DNA of 64,000 nucleotides, from positions 372,001 to 436,000 of the forward strand of contig NZ_JACYVA010000003.1 of assembly GCF_014842075.1 (NCBI RefSeq), in the 5' to 3' direction. Numbering within the stretch: position 1 is the stretch's first letter; each line of letters starts with the position of its first letter. A program made the position numbers and the translations under genes. This DNA is from Sphingomonas sp. CFBP 13720 (GTDB lineage: Bacteria; Pseudomonadota; Alphaproteobacteria; Sphingomonadales; Sphingomonadaceae). Positions 16,174 through 29,375 of the stretch are shown one piece after another. The notes below the pieces were generated by a model. It saw only the letters and a program-made list of their open reading frames with translations. It was not told the DNA's origin and ran no database searches.

Positions 16174-17301
16174 TCAGTCGACATCCTCGACTTCGACCGT
16201 TTCGCCGGTCACACGCTGCGACAGCGCCGCCGCCATGAAGGGGTCAAGCGCGCCGTCAAGCACGTCGCCGGGAGCGGTGGAGACCACGCCGGTGCGCAGA
16301 TCCTTCACCATCTGATAGGGTTGCAGGACATAGGACCGTATCTGGTGACCCCAGCCGATATCGGTCTTGGTCGCGTTCTCGGCACTCGCTTCCGCCTCGC
16401 GGATTGCCAGTTCGCGTTCGTACAGCCGCGCGCGCAGCTGGTTATAGGCTTCGGCCTTGTTCTTGTGCTGCGAACGCTGGTTCTGGCACTGCACGACGAT
16501 GCCGGTCGGGATGTGCGTGATCCGCACCGCCGAATCGGTGGTGTTGATGTGCTGCCCGCCCGCGCCCGATGCGCGATAGGTATCGATCCGCAGGTCGCTT
16601 TCGTTATATTCGACCTCGATATTGTCGTCGATCACCGGATAGACCCACACGCTGGCGAACGACGTATGCCGCCGTGCCGCGCTGTCATAGGGGCTGATTC
16701 GCACCAGCCGATGCACGCCACCCTCGGTCTTCGCGAAGCCATAGGCGTTCTCGCCCTTCAACAGCAGCGTGGCGGACTTGATCCCCGCCTGTTCGCCCGA
16801 ATGCTGATCGACCAGTTCGACCTTCATCCCCCGCCGTTCGGCCCAACGGGTGTACATGCGGCTGAGCATCCCGGCCCAATCCTGGCTTTCGGTCCCGCCC
16901 GCGCCCGCGTTGATCTCGATATAGGTATCGTTACCGTCGGCCTCGCCCGACAACAGCGCCTGCACCTTGTCATGATCGGCACGCCTTGCCAGTTCGGCCA
17001 GCGCGGCGACGCCCTCCTCGGCCATCTCCGCGTCGCCTTCGGCATCGGCCATTTCGATCAGCTCGGCGGTGTCCGACAATTCGCTTTCGATCGCACGCGT
17101 CGCGCTGATCGCTTCGTCCAGCCGGCGGCGTTCGCGCATCACGTCCTGCGCGGCCTTGGGATCGCTCCACAATGCCTGATCCTCGACGCGTGCGTTCAGC
17201 TCGTCCAGCCGGCGCAGCGCCCGATCCCAGTCGAGGAAGCGGCGCAGCAGGGCCAGCGCGTCGTTGATCTTGTCGATATGGGCTTGCGCTTCGGCGCGCA
17301 T
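16174..17301 (-). CDS. prfB: Peptide chain release factor 2
   Basis: A 375-residue class I release factor that reads UGA and UAA stop codons. The peptidyl-tRNA hydrolysis motif GGQ is in [14 protein letters not shown]. The tripeptide region reads [15 protein letters not shown], so the RF2 SPF appears as SPY. The reading frame is continuous from ATG 17301, so there is no programmed frameshift of the E. coli kind. It lies 49 bases behind mrcA and directly ahead of the methyltransferase, probably in one transcript. Confidence 0.93.
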   Translation of the reverse strand: MRAEAQAHIDKINDALALLRRFLDWDRALRRLDELNARVEDQALWSDPKAAQDVMRERRRLDEAISATRAIESELSDTAELIEMADAEGDAEMAEEGVAALAELARRADHDKVQALLSGEADGNDTYIEINAGAGGTESQDWAGMLSRMYTRWAERRGMKVELVDQHSGEQAGIKSATLLLKGENAYGFAKTEGGVHRLVRISPYDSAARRHTSFASVWVYPVIDDNIEVEYNESDLRIDTYRASGAGGQHINTTDSAVRITHIPTGIVVQCQNQRSQHKNKAEAYNQLRARLYERELAIREAEASAENATKTDIGWGHQIRSYVLQPYQMVKDLRTGVVSTAPGDVLDGALDPFMAAALSQRVTGETVEVEDVD

Positions 17302-17350
17302 GGGGAAACTCCAGTCAAAATCGGTATCGATAGCAATATGGGGGCGGGCG

Positions 17351-19876
17351 CTAGTAGATTCCGCCTTCGCGTTGCAAGAAGTCGCTGTCGCGCGGCGGCG
17401 GTGCGACACGTGGCCCGGCAGCGCGGGTCGGATCGCGGGTCACCGGCGCCGCCGCCGTACCCAGCCGGCCGGTGGCGCGACGCGGTTCGCTTTCAGGCTT
17501 GAACGCTTCCCAGATCACCGCCGCCTTCGGTTCGGTGGTCGGCCATGCGCCATAGACCGGACGTCCGCTGCCACGATCGATTCGCACCATCCGCACCCCG
17601 GCGGGCGCACGGAACGGCAGTACGTCCACGTCCTTGTACGCCCGTTGCGCGAACGCCTTGTAGATCGGCGCGGCGATCGTGCCGCCCTGCGCATATCCGC
17701 CAAGATTGCGGGGCGAATCATAGCCGAGATACAGGCCGGCGATCATCTGGGGCGTACCGCCGACGAACCACACGTCGGTCGGTCCCGTCGACGTCCCGGT
17801 CTTGCCCATGATCGGACGGTTCAGGTCGCGCAGCGTGGTGGCCGTGCCGCGCTGGATCACGCCTTCCATGATGTGCACCATCTGGTACGCGCTCATGGCG
17901 TCCATCACCTGCCGCGTGCGGACCTGCGGACGCGGCATCGGCTTGCCGTCCCAATCGGGCGCGTTGCACCGGTCGCACGCGCGCCAGTTTTCAGGAAGGA
18001 TCACCTTGCCGCGCCGGTCCTGCACGAAATCGATCACCGTCGGTTTCAACTCGCGCCCCTGGTTCACGAGGATCGAATAGGCGTTGACCATCCGCGTCAC
18101 GGTCGTCTCACCCGCGCCCAGCGCATAGGACAGATAGGGCGGGAATTTCTGGTCGCTGATGCCGACGCGCTGGATCAGGCCGTTGACCTTGTCCATGCCG
18201 GTCTGCGCCGCCGCGCGCACCGTCATCAGGTTACGCGACTGTTCGATGCCCCAGCGCATGGTATGCGGCCCCGATCCGCCGCCGCCGAAATTGCGGAAGC
18301 ACTTGGTGCTTAGCCGCCCGCCCTGGTTTACGCAGAACGGACCGTCGACGATGATAGATGCGGGGGTCATGCCGGCTTCCAGCGCGGCGGCATAGACGAT
18401 CGGCTTGATCGTCGATCCCGGTTGGCGCATCGCCTGCGTCGCGCGGTTGAACGACTGGATACGACTGTCGAACCCGCCCTGCATCGCAAGAATGCGTCCC
18501 GTGCGCGGATCCTCGACCACCATGCCGCCCGACACGCGCGGCACCGATCGCAGCGCCCAAGCCCCGCCCGACGGCGCGACCGCGACGATATCGCCCGGCT
18601 CCAGCGCGGCGAACGCGGTTCCGCCCAGCCCACGCGCGGGCATTGCTGCCGCGCCGCGCGGCAATTGACCGGTCCGGCCGTCGACGAACCCGATCCGTGC
18701 GGAGGTCGCCGACTTGTCGATGACGATCGCCGCCTGCCAGTCCTGATAGTCGATGCCGATATTGGTGCCCTGCAACGCCGCCAGCCACCGGTCGCCCTCA
18801 ATCTTCGTACGAGGTTTGTTGAGTGGCCCCGACCAGCCGCGTCCGCTGTCGAACCGGATCAGCCCCGCGCGCAGCGCGTCCTGCGCATGGGCCTGCACCG
18901 CCGGATCGAACGAAGTGCGCACCCACAAGCCGCCCGCATAGACGCTGTACGGGCCGCTCTTGTCATCGGTGCCGAAGCGGTCGAGCAACTGGCGGCGGAC
19001 TTCCTCGATGAAATAGCCGCCGACCGGATCGACGCGCGCGGTCCGCCGCTCGATCGTGCCCAAAGGCTGCGCCACCGCGTCCGCACGCTGCGCAGCAGTT
19101 ATGAAATTGTTGCGCAGCATTTCGCCCAGCACCCAGTCGCGCCGGGCGATGGCCCGGTCATAACCGCGTTCCGGCGTATAGTTCGACGGCCCCTTCGGCA
19201 AAATTGCCAGATACGCCATCTGGGGCAAGGTCAGTTCGCGCAGTTCCTTCCCGAAATAGGCATTGGCCGCTGCCTCGACGCCGAACGCGTTCCGGCCCAG
19301 CGCGATCTGGTTGAGATAGAGTTCGAGAATCTGCTGCTTGGTCAGCACATTTTCGATCCGATAGGCGAGCAGCGCTTCCTTCGCCTTGCGGACGTAACTG
19401 ACCTCGTTGGTCAGCAACAGGTTCTTGGCCACCTGTTGCGTGATCGTCGATGCACCGATCGGGCGACCGTCGTTGCGCAGATTGGTCAGCATCGCCGATG
19501 CGATGCCGGGATAATCGACCCCATGATGATCGAAAAAGGTCCGGTCTTCCGCCGCAAGGAACGCCTTGACCAGCAACGGCGGGTATTCGGCATAGGAAAG
19601 CTGCACGCGCCGTTCGCGTTCGTAGCGGTGCACGGGCGTCCCGTCGATCGTACGGACGTTGGTCGGCAACGGCGGCTCATAGGCGCGCAGCGTTTCGACC
19701 GAAGGCAACGTCCGCCACAGCAGCAGCCAGATCAGGAACACCCCGATTCCGGCGAGCAGCGCGAGGAATGCCGGAATACGGAACCACCAACGCCGACGGA
19801 CCTGGCGAAAGCGTGCCCGCCATCCCCCATGTGCGGATGGGGGGACGGGAGTGGGGTCGGTACTGGATACGCTCAT
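17351..19876 (-). CDS. mrcA: Penicillin-binding protein 1A, bifunctional
   Basis: An 841-residue inner-membrane peptidoglycan synthase. A short cytosolic Arg-rich stretch and one membrane helix (about 36-58) are followed by the GT51 glycosyltransferase ([50 protein letters not shown]). The inserted region before the transpeptidase is long, as in PBP1A. The active sites are S488-T-I-K491, SRN and KTGTS. It polymerises and cross-links peptidoglycan in the periplasm. The start at 19876 is the only ATG ahead of the membrane helix. It is probably cotranscribed with prfB. A second bifunctional PBP is at 39102-41258. Confidence 0.93.
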   Translation of the reverse strand: MSVSSTDPTPVPPSAHGGWRARFRQVRRRWWFRIPAFLALLAGIGVFLIWLLLWRTLPSVETLRAYEPPLPTNVRTIDGTPVHRYERERRVQLSYAEYPPLLVKAFLAAEDRTFFDHHGVDYPGIASAMLTNLRNDGRPIGASTITQQVAKNLLLTNEVSYVRKAKEALLAYRIENVLTKQQILELYLNQIALGRNAFGVEAAANAYFGKELRELTLPQMAYLAILPKGPSNYTPERGYDRAIARRDWVLGEMLRNNFITAAQRADAVAQPLGTIERRTARVDPVGGYFIEEVRRQLLDRFGTDDKSGPYSVYAGGLWVRTSFDPAVQAHAQDALRAGLIRFDSGRGWSGPLNKPRTKIEGDRWLAALQGTNIGIDYQDWQAAIVIDKSATSARIGFVDGRTGQLPRGAAAMPARGLGGTAFAALEPGDIVAVAPSGGAWALRSVPRVSGGMVVEDPRTGRILAMQGGFDSRIQSFNRATQAMRQPGSTIKPIVYAAALEAGMTPASIIVDGPFCVNQGGRLSTKCFRNFGGGGSGPHTMRWGIEQSRNLMTVRAAAQTGMDKVNGLIQRVGISDQKFPPYLSYALGAGETTVTRMVNAYSILVNQGRELKPTVIDFVQDRRGKVILPENWRACDRCNAPDWDGKPMPRPQVRTRQVMDAMSAYQMVHIMEGVIQRGTATTLRDLNRPIMGKTGTSTGPTDVWFVGGTPQMIAGLYLGYDSPRNLGGYAQGGTIAAPIYKAFAQRAYKDVDVLPFRAPAGVRMVRIDRGSGRPVYGAWPTTEPKAAVIWEAFKPESEPRRATGRLGTAAAPVTRDPTRAAGPRVAPPPRDSDFLQREGGIY

Positions 19877-19947
19877 CGCCCGCGCGGTTTAGCAGGTTTG
19901 GCGGTGGGGGAAAGCGCTCGTCGGACCGCGCGGTGCCGCAGGACGGG

Positions 19948-20184
19948 TCAGTCCGGTCCCCCGCCCCGATGATCTGCGTCCAGCGCATCCGCCAGCAACG
20001 CATGGATACGGCGCAGCAGCGCCACGTCCTCCGCCCGGTAATAGCGCCGGTCGCCCGCCCGCGTCAGCGGGCGAAGCTGCGGAAACCGGCCTTCCCAATA
20101 GCGCAGCCGATGCTGCGGCACCCCCAGTTCGCGCGCAACCTCACCGATCGTACGATAGGCATCGGGGGATTTATCGGAAGGCGT
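19948..20184 (-). CDS. MerR-family regulator with non-canonical ACG start
   Basis: A 78-residue MerR-type winged-helix protein: [20 protein letters not shown], then a WEGRFPQL turn, [12 protein letters not shown] and LLRRIHALL. It sits directly after ihfA, where sphingomonads usually carry such a gene. No ATG, GTG or TTG exists in frame between the upstream in-frame stop (inside ihfA) and the conserved helix-turn-helix. An ACG at 20184 lies where the family starts ([17 protein letters not shown]) and has GGGGA six bases upstream, so I read it as the start. The C terminus stops soon after the HTH and lacks a dimerisation helix. A sequencing error at the start codon is the main alternative. Confidence 0.72.
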   Translation of the reverse strand, partial: TPSDKSPDAYRTIGEVARELGVPQHRLRYWEGRFPQLRPLTRAGDRRYYRAEDVALLRRIHALLADALDADHRGGGPD

Positions 20185-20197
20185 GGGTCGTCCCCGT

Positions 20198-20497
20198 TCA
20201 GTTGGTGGCGAGGATGCGGTCGCGCATCATCTGGCTCGCGCGGAACGTCAGCACCCGGCGCGGCGCGATCGGAACCTCGACGCCGGTCTTGGGATTGCGG
20301 CCGACGCGCTCGCCCTTGTCGCGCAGTACGAAGCTGCCGAAGCCCGAGATCTTGACGTTCTGCCCATTGGACAGCGCCTCGCACATGTGCGTGAGCAGCT
20401 GTTCGATGATCCGGGCAGAATCGGCGCGTGACAGTCCAATCTCGCGATGCATTTCCTCAGCGAGATCGGCGCGGGTCAGCGTGCCTGTGGATTCCAT
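20198..20497 (-). CDS. ihfA: Integration host factor subunit alpha
   Basis: A 99-residue HU/IHF-family DNA-bending protein. It has [20 protein letters not shown] at the N terminus, [20 protein letters not shown] for the DNA-embracing arm, and [18 protein letters not shown] at the end. It pairs with the beta subunit to bend DNA at specific sites. The ATG at 20497 gives the standard length. It lies 71 bases behind fabH and 13 bases before the MerR ACG, so plsX-fabH-ihfA-merR forms one unit. Confidence 0.93.
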   Translation of the reverse strand: MESTGTLTRADLAEEMHREIGLSRADSARIIEQLLTHMCEALSNGQNVKISGFGSFVLRDKGERVGRNPKTGVEVPIAPRRVLTFRASQMMRDRILATN

Positions 20498-20568
20498 GAT
20501 CGTCCCCCTGTGTAAAACCAGATGCCCGACTAGCACAGCGTATCGCAGCGTTCAAAAATCCGAAAGGA

Positions 20569-21531
20569 TTACCAACGCACTACCGCAGCGCCCCAGGTGA
20601 AGCCGCCGCCCATCGCTTCGAGCACCACCAGATCGCCGCGGCGGATACGCCCGTCGCGCACCGCAGTGTCGAGCGCCAGCGGCACCGACGCCGCGGAGGT
20701 ATTGGCATGCTGGTCCACCGTGACCACGATCTTGTCGGGGGACAGCCCCAGCTTGCGCGCCGTCGCGTCGAGGATGCGGGCATTGGCCTGATGCGGCACC
20801 ACCCAGTCGACATCGTCCGACGTCAGTCCGGCCAGCGCCAGCGATTCGCCCATCACCGCCGCCAGATTGACCACAGCGTGGCGGAACACTTCCTTGCCCT
20901 TCATCCGCAGCTTGCCGACGGTGCCCGTGGTCGACGGCCCGCCATCGACATAGAGCAGACCATTGTGACGGCCATCGGCATGCAGCCGGGTGGCAAGGAT
21001 ACCCTGTCCGCTGTCGCTGTCGTCCGCCTCCAGCACGATCGCGCCCGCCCCGTCGCCGAACAGGACACAGGTCGTCCGGTCTTCCCAGTCGAGAATACGG
21101 CTGAACGTCTCCGCGCCGATCACCAGCGCACGGCGATGGACGCCGGTGCGAATCATGCTGTCGGCGACCTGCACCGCATACAGGAAACCCGAACACACCG
21201 CCGCGACATCGAACGCCACGCAATCGTCGATGCCCAGCATCGCCTGCACCTTCGTGGCGGTGGCCGGGAAAGTCTGGTCGGGCGTGGCAGTCGCCAGCAC
21301 GATCAGGTCGATCGTCCCCGCATCGACGCCCGCCGCCTCGATCGCGCGGCGCGCGGCATCGGCGGCCAGCGTCGCGGTCGTCTCCCCCTCGCCCGCGATA
21401 TGCCGAAACCGGATGCCGGTACGCTCGACGATCCATTCGTCGGAGGTATCGACGGTTTCGGTCAGTTCGGCGTTCGATACGCGGCGTACGGGAAGCGCCG
21501 ATCCGGTGCCGGTGACGATCGCGCGGATCAT
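20569..21531 (-). CDS. fabH: 3-oxoacyl-ACP synthase III
   Basis: A 320-residue condensing enzyme that joins acetyl-CoA and malonyl-ACP to start fatty acid synthesis. The catalytic triad is C113 (AAVCSGF), H247 (VPHQANARI) and N277 (HANTSAAS). The C-terminal GGGFTWGA motif is intact. Its ATG overlaps the plsX stop (ATGA at 21531-21528), indicating coupled translation. Confidence 0.95.
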   Translation of the reverse strand: MIRAIVTGTGSALPVRRVSNAELTETVDTSDEWIVERTGIRFRHIAGEGETTATLAADAARRAIEAAGVDAGTIDLIVLATATPDQTFPATATKVQAMLGIDDCVAFDVAAVCSGFLYAVQVADSMIRTGVHRRALVIGAETFSRILDWEDRTTCVLFGDGAGAIVLEADDSDSGQGILATRLHADGRHNGLLYVDGGPSTTGTVGKLRMKGKEVFRHAVVNLAAVMGESLALAGLTSDDVDWVVPHQANARILDATARKLGLSPDKIVVTVDQHANTSAASVPLALDTAVRDGRIRRGDLVVLEAMGGGFTWGAAVVRW

Positions 21532-22559
21532 GCCGCCCGTGCCTCGATACCCGCCAGATCGGATGCGATGCGCCGGGTCAGGTCGTCGCGCACCATCTTT
21601 GCCGCGACCTGGATCGCGTTCGACACGCCCGCCTCGTTCGCGCTGCCATGGCTTTTGACCACCAGCCCGTTCAGGCCGAGGAATACCGCGCCGTTATGGT
21701 TGTTGGGGTCGAGATGATGCCGCAGCAATTCGGTCGCGGGGCGCGAGATCAGGAACCCGATCTTGGAACGCACCGACGACCGGAACGCGCGTTTGAGCAG
21801 ATCGGCGACGAATCGCGCCGTTCCTTCGGCCGTCTTGAGCGCGATATTGCCCGAGAATCCGTCGCACACGACGACATCGACCTGTCCCCGCGACAGGCGA
21901 TCACCCTCGATATAACCGGTAAAGGCCATGGGCAGGTGCGGCGACGATCGCAGCATCGCTGCCGCTTCGCGCACGCTGTCGATCCCCTTCGAATCCTCGG
22001 TGCCGATGTTCAGCAGCGCGACCCGCGGCAGTTCGAGGTCGAGCGCGGTGCGGGCATAGGCCGCACCCATCACCGCGAACTGGACGAGGTTGCGCGCATC
22101 GCACTCGGCATTGGCGCCGAGGTCGAGCATGACCAGATCGTTTTCGCCCAGACTGGGCAACAATGCGGCCAGCGCCGGGCGATCGATGCCGGGCATCGTC
22201 CGCAGGCTGACCTTCGCCATCGCCATCAGCGCGCCGGTATTGCCCGCCGACACCGCGGCGGCCGCCCGGCCCTGTTTGACGAGGTTGATCGCCACGCCCA
22301 TCGACGTCGTCTTCGAACGCCGGATCGCCTGGCTGGGCTTGTCCGACGATCCGACGACCTCTGGCGCGTGGACGATTTCCGACGCCGCGCTTAGATTCGG
22401 ATGGGTCGCTAGACCGGTGCGAATCGCAGTCTCGTCGCCGACCAGCAGGAACCGCATCGCCGGATGACGGTGCCGCGCATGCGCGACACCCGCCAACATG
22501 GTGGCAAGTCCTTCGTCACCACCCATCGCGTCGATGGCAATCCACGACCCGTCAGCCAT
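21528..22559 (-). CDS. plsX: Phosphate acyltransferase PlsX
   Basis: A 343-residue enzyme that makes acyl-phosphate from acyl-ACP for phosphatidic acid synthesis. Family segments include [11 protein letters not shown] at the start, [22 protein letters not shown] and [13 protein letters not shown]. It follows rpmF by 26 bases and overlaps fabH, the usual rpmF-plsX-fabH order. Confidence 0.95.
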   Translation of the reverse strand: MADGSWIAIDAMGGDEGLATMLAGVAHARHRHPAMRFLLVGDETAIRTGLATHPNLSAASEIVHAPEVVGSSDKPSQAIRRSKTTSMGVAINLVKQGRAAAAVSAGNTGALMAMAKVSLRTMPGIDRPALAALLPSLGENDLVMLDLGANAECDARNLVQFAVMGAAYARTALDLELPRVALLNIGTEDSKGIDSVREAAAMLRSSPHLPMAFTGYIEGDRLSRGQVDVVVCDGFSGNIALKTAEGTARFVADLLKRAFRSSVRSKIGFLISRPATELLRHHLDPNNHNGAVFLGLNGLVVKSHGSANEAGVSNAIQVAAKMVRDDLTRRIASDLAGIEARAA

Positions 22560-22585
22560 GCGTCCTTCCCGGTCCGGCGCGATGC

Positions 22586-22765
22586 TTACGCTTCGACCGA
22601 GACGACTTCGCGACCGTTATAGTGGCCGCATGCGTTGCACAGATTGTGCGGACGCTTCAGTTCGCCGCAATTCGGGCATTCCTGGAACGACTCGACGCTC
22701 AGCGTGTCGTGGCTGCGCCGCATGCCCCGCTTGGAGGGCGACGTCTTTCTTTTGGGAACTGCCAT
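22586..22765 (-). CDS. rpmF: 50S ribosomal protein L32
   Basis: A 59-residue basic protein beginning [20 protein letters not shown], with a zinc-ribbon pattern [20 protein letters not shown]. Four cysteines are kept, so this is the zinc-binding form. AAAGGTG precedes the ATG. It is the first gene of the rpmF-plsX-fabH-ihfA-merR unit. Confidence 0.95.
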   Translation of the reverse strand: MAVPKRKTSPSKRGMRRSHDTLSVESFQECPNCGELKRPHNLCNACGHYNGREVVSVEA

Positions 22766-22929
22766 TTCGGCACCTTTACAACAATTGGATCGGTTGGATT
22801 CGCCACCAATTGCAAACGCGGCCCAGGCAAGCGTCGGACCCTGTCAGGACCGCCGACCCGCCGGACCGGCAGACAGGCTGGTCGCGAAACGAGCCGCGCC
22901 TATAGCGTTTTATGGCCGCGGTGCAAGCA

Positions 22930-23589
22930 TTACCCCGCCAGAACGCGGTCGCCGACGAACGGATTGGTCGCGCGTTCGTGCGCAAAGGTGCTGCCTGGGC
23001 CATGTCCGGGGACGAACGCGGTGTCATCGCCCAGCGGCCACAGCTTCGTCACCACCGACCGGATCAACGCATCGTGATCGGACAGCGGAAAATCGGTACG
23101 CCCGACCGATCCCTGGAACAGCACGTCGCCGACCAGCGCGAATCGCGACGGCGCATGATGAAAGATCACATGGCCCGGCGTGTGGCCCGGCGTTTCGTAC
23201 ACGTCGAGCACCGCGTCGCCGACGGTCACCGTGTCGCCTTCCACCAGCCAGCGTGTCGGTTCGAACGGCACGCCGCGCATGCCCCAGCGTTTGCCGTCCT
23301 CGTCCAGCCGTGCGATCCAGAATCGGTCGGCCTCATGCGGACCCTCGATCCCGACGCCCAGCTGGTCGGCAAGCGGCTTGGCTTCGCCGCAATGGTCGAT
23401 ATGGCCGTGGGTCAGCAGGATCTTTTCCACCGTCACGCCGTGCTGCGCCGCCGCCGCGACCAACAGCGGCAGGTCGCCGCCTGGATCGACGAACGCGCCG
23501 CGCATCGTCGCGGTACACCAGAGCAGCGTGCAATTCTGTTGCAGCGGCGTGACGGGCACGATCGCCGCGCGAATGGGGGACGGGGTCAT
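22930..23589 (-). CDS. MBL-fold hydrolase, glyoxalase II-like (YcbL type)
   Basis: A 219-residue metallo-beta-lactamase-fold enzyme. The metal site THGHIDHCGE is followed by TPGHTPGHV, LVGDVLFQGSVGRTDFP and VPGHGPGSTFAHE, which is the short glyoxalase II-like (YcbL) arrangement. It probably cleaves S-lactoylglutathione or a related thioester in the cytosol. It lies 164 bases upstream of rpmF and is divergent from pabBC. The true substrate cannot be read from sequence. Confidence 0.85.
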   Translation of the reverse strand: MTPSPIRAAIVPVTPLQQNCTLLWCTATMRGAFVDPGGDLPLLVAAAAQHGVTVEKILLTHGHIDHCGEAKPLADQLGVGIEGPHEADRFWIARLDEDGKRWGMRGVPFEPTRWLVEGDTVTVGDAVLDVYETPGHTPGHVIFHHAPSRFALVGDVLFQGSVGRTDFPLSDHDALIRSVVTKLWPLGDDTAFVPGHGPGSTFAHERATNPFVGDRVLAG

Positions 23590-23676
23590 CGCTCCGCCCT
23601 AGCCGCAGCCGCCGCGCGACGCAAAGCCTTGCCGAGAATGCTTGCCCCCGACGGTCGCACGCGGCAAGTCGGCGCG

Positions 23677-26672
<2,996 letters not shown>

Positions 26673-26744
26673 CGCCAGGTACGAACGGAGTATTCATTAT
26701 TCTGGATTAGTGTAGCTACGTTCCTTTCGGAAAGACGGGCTGCC

Positions 26745-27947
26745 TTGATCGACCTGACGACCCTGTACATTCTGGCGGCGCTCGGTTCGATCGTGGCGGG
26801 GATCGTCCATGTCGTGCCATGGGCGACCGGCCGGTTCGGGGGCTGGGCGGCATGGTGGGGTTTCGGCCATGTCGCGATGGGCATGACCGCCGTGGCGGCA
26901 GTGTTGCGGGATCATGGGGCAGAGGACTGGATCATCCGGCTGGGCAACCCGCTCGCGATCCTGTCCTATGCCGCGATCTTTGCCGGAATGCGCAGCTTCG
27001 GTGACCCGCGCGCCCGCAATCTGCCGATGATCGCGCTGGCCGGACTGATTGCGGCACCCCTGTTCTTCTGGGTCGATCCCGCCGATTTTCCGCAGCGTGT
27101 CGCCTATCTTTGCGTGTTCCGTTCGCTGTTCGATCTCGCGACCGTCGTGCTGGCGGTGCGGATGGCCCGGCGCGAACATCTGCACACCGGCTGGATCGTC
27201 GCGACCCTGTTCGCGATCACCGTGCCGCTGTTCCTCGTCAGGGGCTGGTTGAGCGCTACCGATCAGATCGGCGGCAGCCTGACCGGCCGACACGACGATG
27301 CCGGCGCGTGGCTGGCGGCAGCGCAGATCGCGTTCATCCTGTTCCGGGGCTTTTCGCTGTTCGTGATGGAGGCGGAGCGGGGACAGCGGACGCTGGCCGA
27401 CCTTGCCGACCGTGATTCGCTCACCGCCGCACTCAATCGCGGCGGGTTTCAGCGGCGGCGCGATCGCTGGCAGGGCGATGGCGCGGTGATGATGATCGAT
27501 CTCGACTGTTTCAAGCAGTTGAACGACACCTGCGGCCATGCGGCGGGCGACGCGATGCTGCGCCTGCTCGCCGATGTGGCGCGCGATGCGATGCCCGCCG
27601 ATGCCGCGTTGTGCCGCTGGGGCGGGGATGAGTTCGTCTGCGTCCTGCCCGGCATGTCGGCCGACCGCGCGCCGGACGTGGCGGCACGGATCACCGCGCG
27701 GTTCGCGGCAGACGGCGCACGGATCGCACCGGCCGTGATCGGCGTGGTGCCGAGCATCGGTATCGCTTTCGGGTCGCTGGCAGAAATGACGACGTTGCTC
27801 GCCGAAGCCGACATGCGGATGTATGCCGAAAAGGCGCAGCGACGGTCGTGGCGCGACGAGCATCCGACCCATGACGATACATGGCAACGCAGCGTTGCCG
27901 AAAACGACCCGACCATCGGCTTGATTTCGCACGTGCAACATGGTTGA
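26745..27947 (+). CDS. Membrane-bound diguanylate cyclase (GGDEF)
   Basis: A 400-residue protein. About six hydrophobic segments fill residues 1-215, and a GGDEF domain follows (RDSLTAALNRGGF, DLDCFKQLNDTCGH, RWGGDEF, EADMRMYAEK). The active-site motif is intact, so it should make cyclic di-GMP. There is no RxxD inhibitory site five residues before GGDEF, so product feedback may be absent. The membrane part resembles no named sensor that I know. The start is a TTG at 26745, with GGAAAG about ten bases upstream; the first in-frame ATG would remove the first helix. Confidence 0.85.
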   Translation: MIDLTTLYILAALGSIVAGIVHVVPWATGRFGGWAAWWGFGHVAMGMTAVAAVLRDHGAEDWIIRLGNPLAILSYAAIFAGMRSFGDPRARNLPMIALAGLIAAPLFFWVDPADFPQRVAYLCVFRSLFDLATVVLAVRMARREHLHTGWIVATLFAITVPLFLVRGWLSATDQIGGSLTGRHDDAGAWLAAAQIAFILFRGFSLFVMEAERGQRTLADLADRDSLTAALNRGGFQRRRDRWQGDGAVMMIDLDCFKQLNDTCGHAAGDAMLRLLADVARDAMPADAALCRWGGDEFVCVLPGMSADRAPDVAARITARFAADGARIAPAVIGVVPSIGIAFGSLAEMTTLLAEADMRMYAEKAQRRSWRDEHPTHDDTWQRSVAENDPTIGLISHVQHG

Positions 27948-28085
27948 GGGGCTGCATCGGGGATGAACGGACGCGCCAGCGTCGGTTCACTGCCCACCTA
28001 TTACATCCTGCCCCGGACGATCGGGCGGTGCCTTTCTTCGGGAAGGTCGCTGCCGGGTCCGGCCCGTGACAGGAGGACGAGACAG

Positions 28086-28229
28086 ATGACCAGGACGCAC
28101 ACCGGATTCCTTCGCCATTTCATCAGCGGCTTCGCCATCGGCGCCGTCGCGCTGGTCGCCGCGCAGTTCGGCGTCGCCGATACGCGGATGGTCCATGCCG
28201 CACCCGCGACGGTCGAGCGACTCGGTTGA
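28086..28229 (+). CDS. 47-residue single-helix membrane peptide
   Basis: A small ORF with a strong ribosome site (GGAGGA, 8 bases before ATG 28086) and the layout of a membrane microprotein or uncleaved signal: TRTHTGFLRHFISGFAIGAV, a hydrophobic helix to about residue 30, and a short periplasmic tail ending ATVERLG. It lies 52 bases before the exported msrA gene and may be cotranscribed with it. The function is unknown. Evidence is the ribosome site, composition and context only. Confidence 0.55.
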   Translation: MTRTHTGFLRHFISGFAIGAVALVAAQFGVADTRMVHAAPATVERLG

Positions 28230-28281
28230 TCTGGCGGGGGGCGGCATCGCTCCCCATGTCGGTGCGGAGAGGATCCGCCCG

Positions 28282-28938
28282 ATGAGAATGTTGCTTCCGC
28301 TGTCGATCGCCGCGATCGGTGCCGCCGCCGTGCTGACGGTCGCGCCCGCCATCGCCGAGCGTGCCGTCGCGATCCCGCCCGTTACCAGCGACGTTCCGCC
28401 CACCCCCGGTCTTGCCACCGCCGTGCTGGCGGGCGGATGTTTCTGGGGAATGGAGGCGGTGTTCGAACAGATGAAGGGCGTGCGGTCGGTCGTCAGCGGC
28501 TATGCCGGCGGGACGAAGGCTACCGCGACCTACGACCAGGTATCGACCGAGCGCACCGGGCATGCGGAAGCGATCCGCATCACCTACGACCCTCGCGTCG
28601 TCAGCTATGGCACGTTGCTGCGCGTCTATTTCTCGGTCGCGCACGATCCGACGCAGCGCGACCGGCAGGGACCGGATACCGGCCCCAGCTATCGCTCGGC
28701 GATCTTTCCGCAGAACGGCGCGCAGATGCTGACCGCGCAACGGTACATGGCGCAACTCGCCCGCACGAAATCCTTCGATCGCCCGATCGCCACCCGCATC
28801 GAACGTGGCGCGTTCTTCCCGGCCGAAGCGCAGCATCAGGACTTCGCGCGACGCAATCCGTCGCATCCTTACATCATGCGCTGGGACCGGCCGAAGGTCG
28901 CGGCATTCCGCGCGGCCTATCCGCGACTCGCGGGATAG
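28282..28938 (+). CDS. msrA: Exported peptide-methionine (S)-S-oxide reductase MsrA
   Basis: A 218-residue protein whose first 26 residues (MRMLLPLSIAAIGAAAVLTV plus APAIA) form a Sec signal peptide, so the enzyme works in the periplasm. The catalytic motif is GGCFWGMEA with C53. SGYAGG, the GHAEAI motif and the HQDF segment follow. It reduces methionine-S-sulfoxide in proteins. GGAGAGGA precedes ATG 28282. The C-terminal recycling cysteines of some MsrAs are absent. A cytosolic MsrB is encoded separately at 38603-38995. Confidence 0.9.
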   Translation: MRMLLPLSIAAIGAAAVLTVAPAIAERAVAIPPVTSDVPPTPGLATAVLAGGCFWGMEAVFEQMKGVRSVVSGYAGGTKATATYDQVSTERTGHAEAIRITYDPRVVSYGTLLRVYFSVAHDPTQRDRQGPDTGPSYRSAIFPQNGAQMLTAQRYMAQLARTKSFDRPIATRIERGAFFPAEAQHQDFARRNPSHPYIMRWDRPKVAAFRAAYPRLAG

Positions 28939-28945
28939 CCCGGCG

Positions 28946-29344
28946 TCAGAGCAGCCCGAGCGCGACCAGTTCCCCGATCAGCCGGGGCGGGAGTTCGTCC
29001 GCCCCGCTGCCCGCGCCGCCCAGATCGGCGGGCGCGTCGGCTTCCTCCAGATACCGCCACCCCTGATGCGCCCGCTTGGGCCGGGCTTCGACCAGTATCA
29101 GCCTGGGTCCCAGATGGATCGCGGCGCGCCCGCCCTCCGCTTCGCCGAAGCCGAGGATCGGCGAGCGTGCGACCAGCCGGTGCTTGAGAATCCAGAACAG
29201 TGAGCCGCCGTCCAGTTCGGCGACCCGTTTGGGCAGATAGCGCGTCGTCATCGCCTCCCCCGCCGCATGGCGGGTGGCGAGACGTTCGGAAAGCTGGTCG
29301 ACATGGTCGATCGCAAAGGCGACTTTGGTCAGGTGGAGCGGCAC
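28946..29344 (-). CDS. DUF1489 family protein
   Basis: A 132-residue cytosolic protein conserved in Alphaproteobacteria. Recognisable segments are MPLHLTKVAF at the start, SLFWILKHRLVARSPILGF in the middle, and ARPKRAHQGWRYLEEADAPADL near the end. The function is unknown. It is convergent with msrA and lies 31 bases downstream of mgtE, so it probably shares that transcript. Confidence 0.85.
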   Translation of the reverse strand: MPLHLTKVAFAIDHVDQLSERLATRHAAGEAMTTRYLPKRVAELDGGSLFWILKHRLVARSPILGFGEAEGGRAAIHLGPRLILVEARPKRAHQGWRYLEEADAPADLGGAGSGADELPPRLIGELVALGLL

Positions 29345-29375
29345 GCGGGCGACATGGGGATGCGCCCGCGCCGCC

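Noticed and set aside
16174..17301. A programmed frameshift in prfB
   Set aside because: The frame is continuous with no early in-frame TGA, so the E. coli-type autoregulation is absent.
22912..23676. A 255-codon N-terminal extension of the pabBC frame
   Set aside because: It runs antisense through the MBL hydrolase gene and precedes the conserved PabB start.
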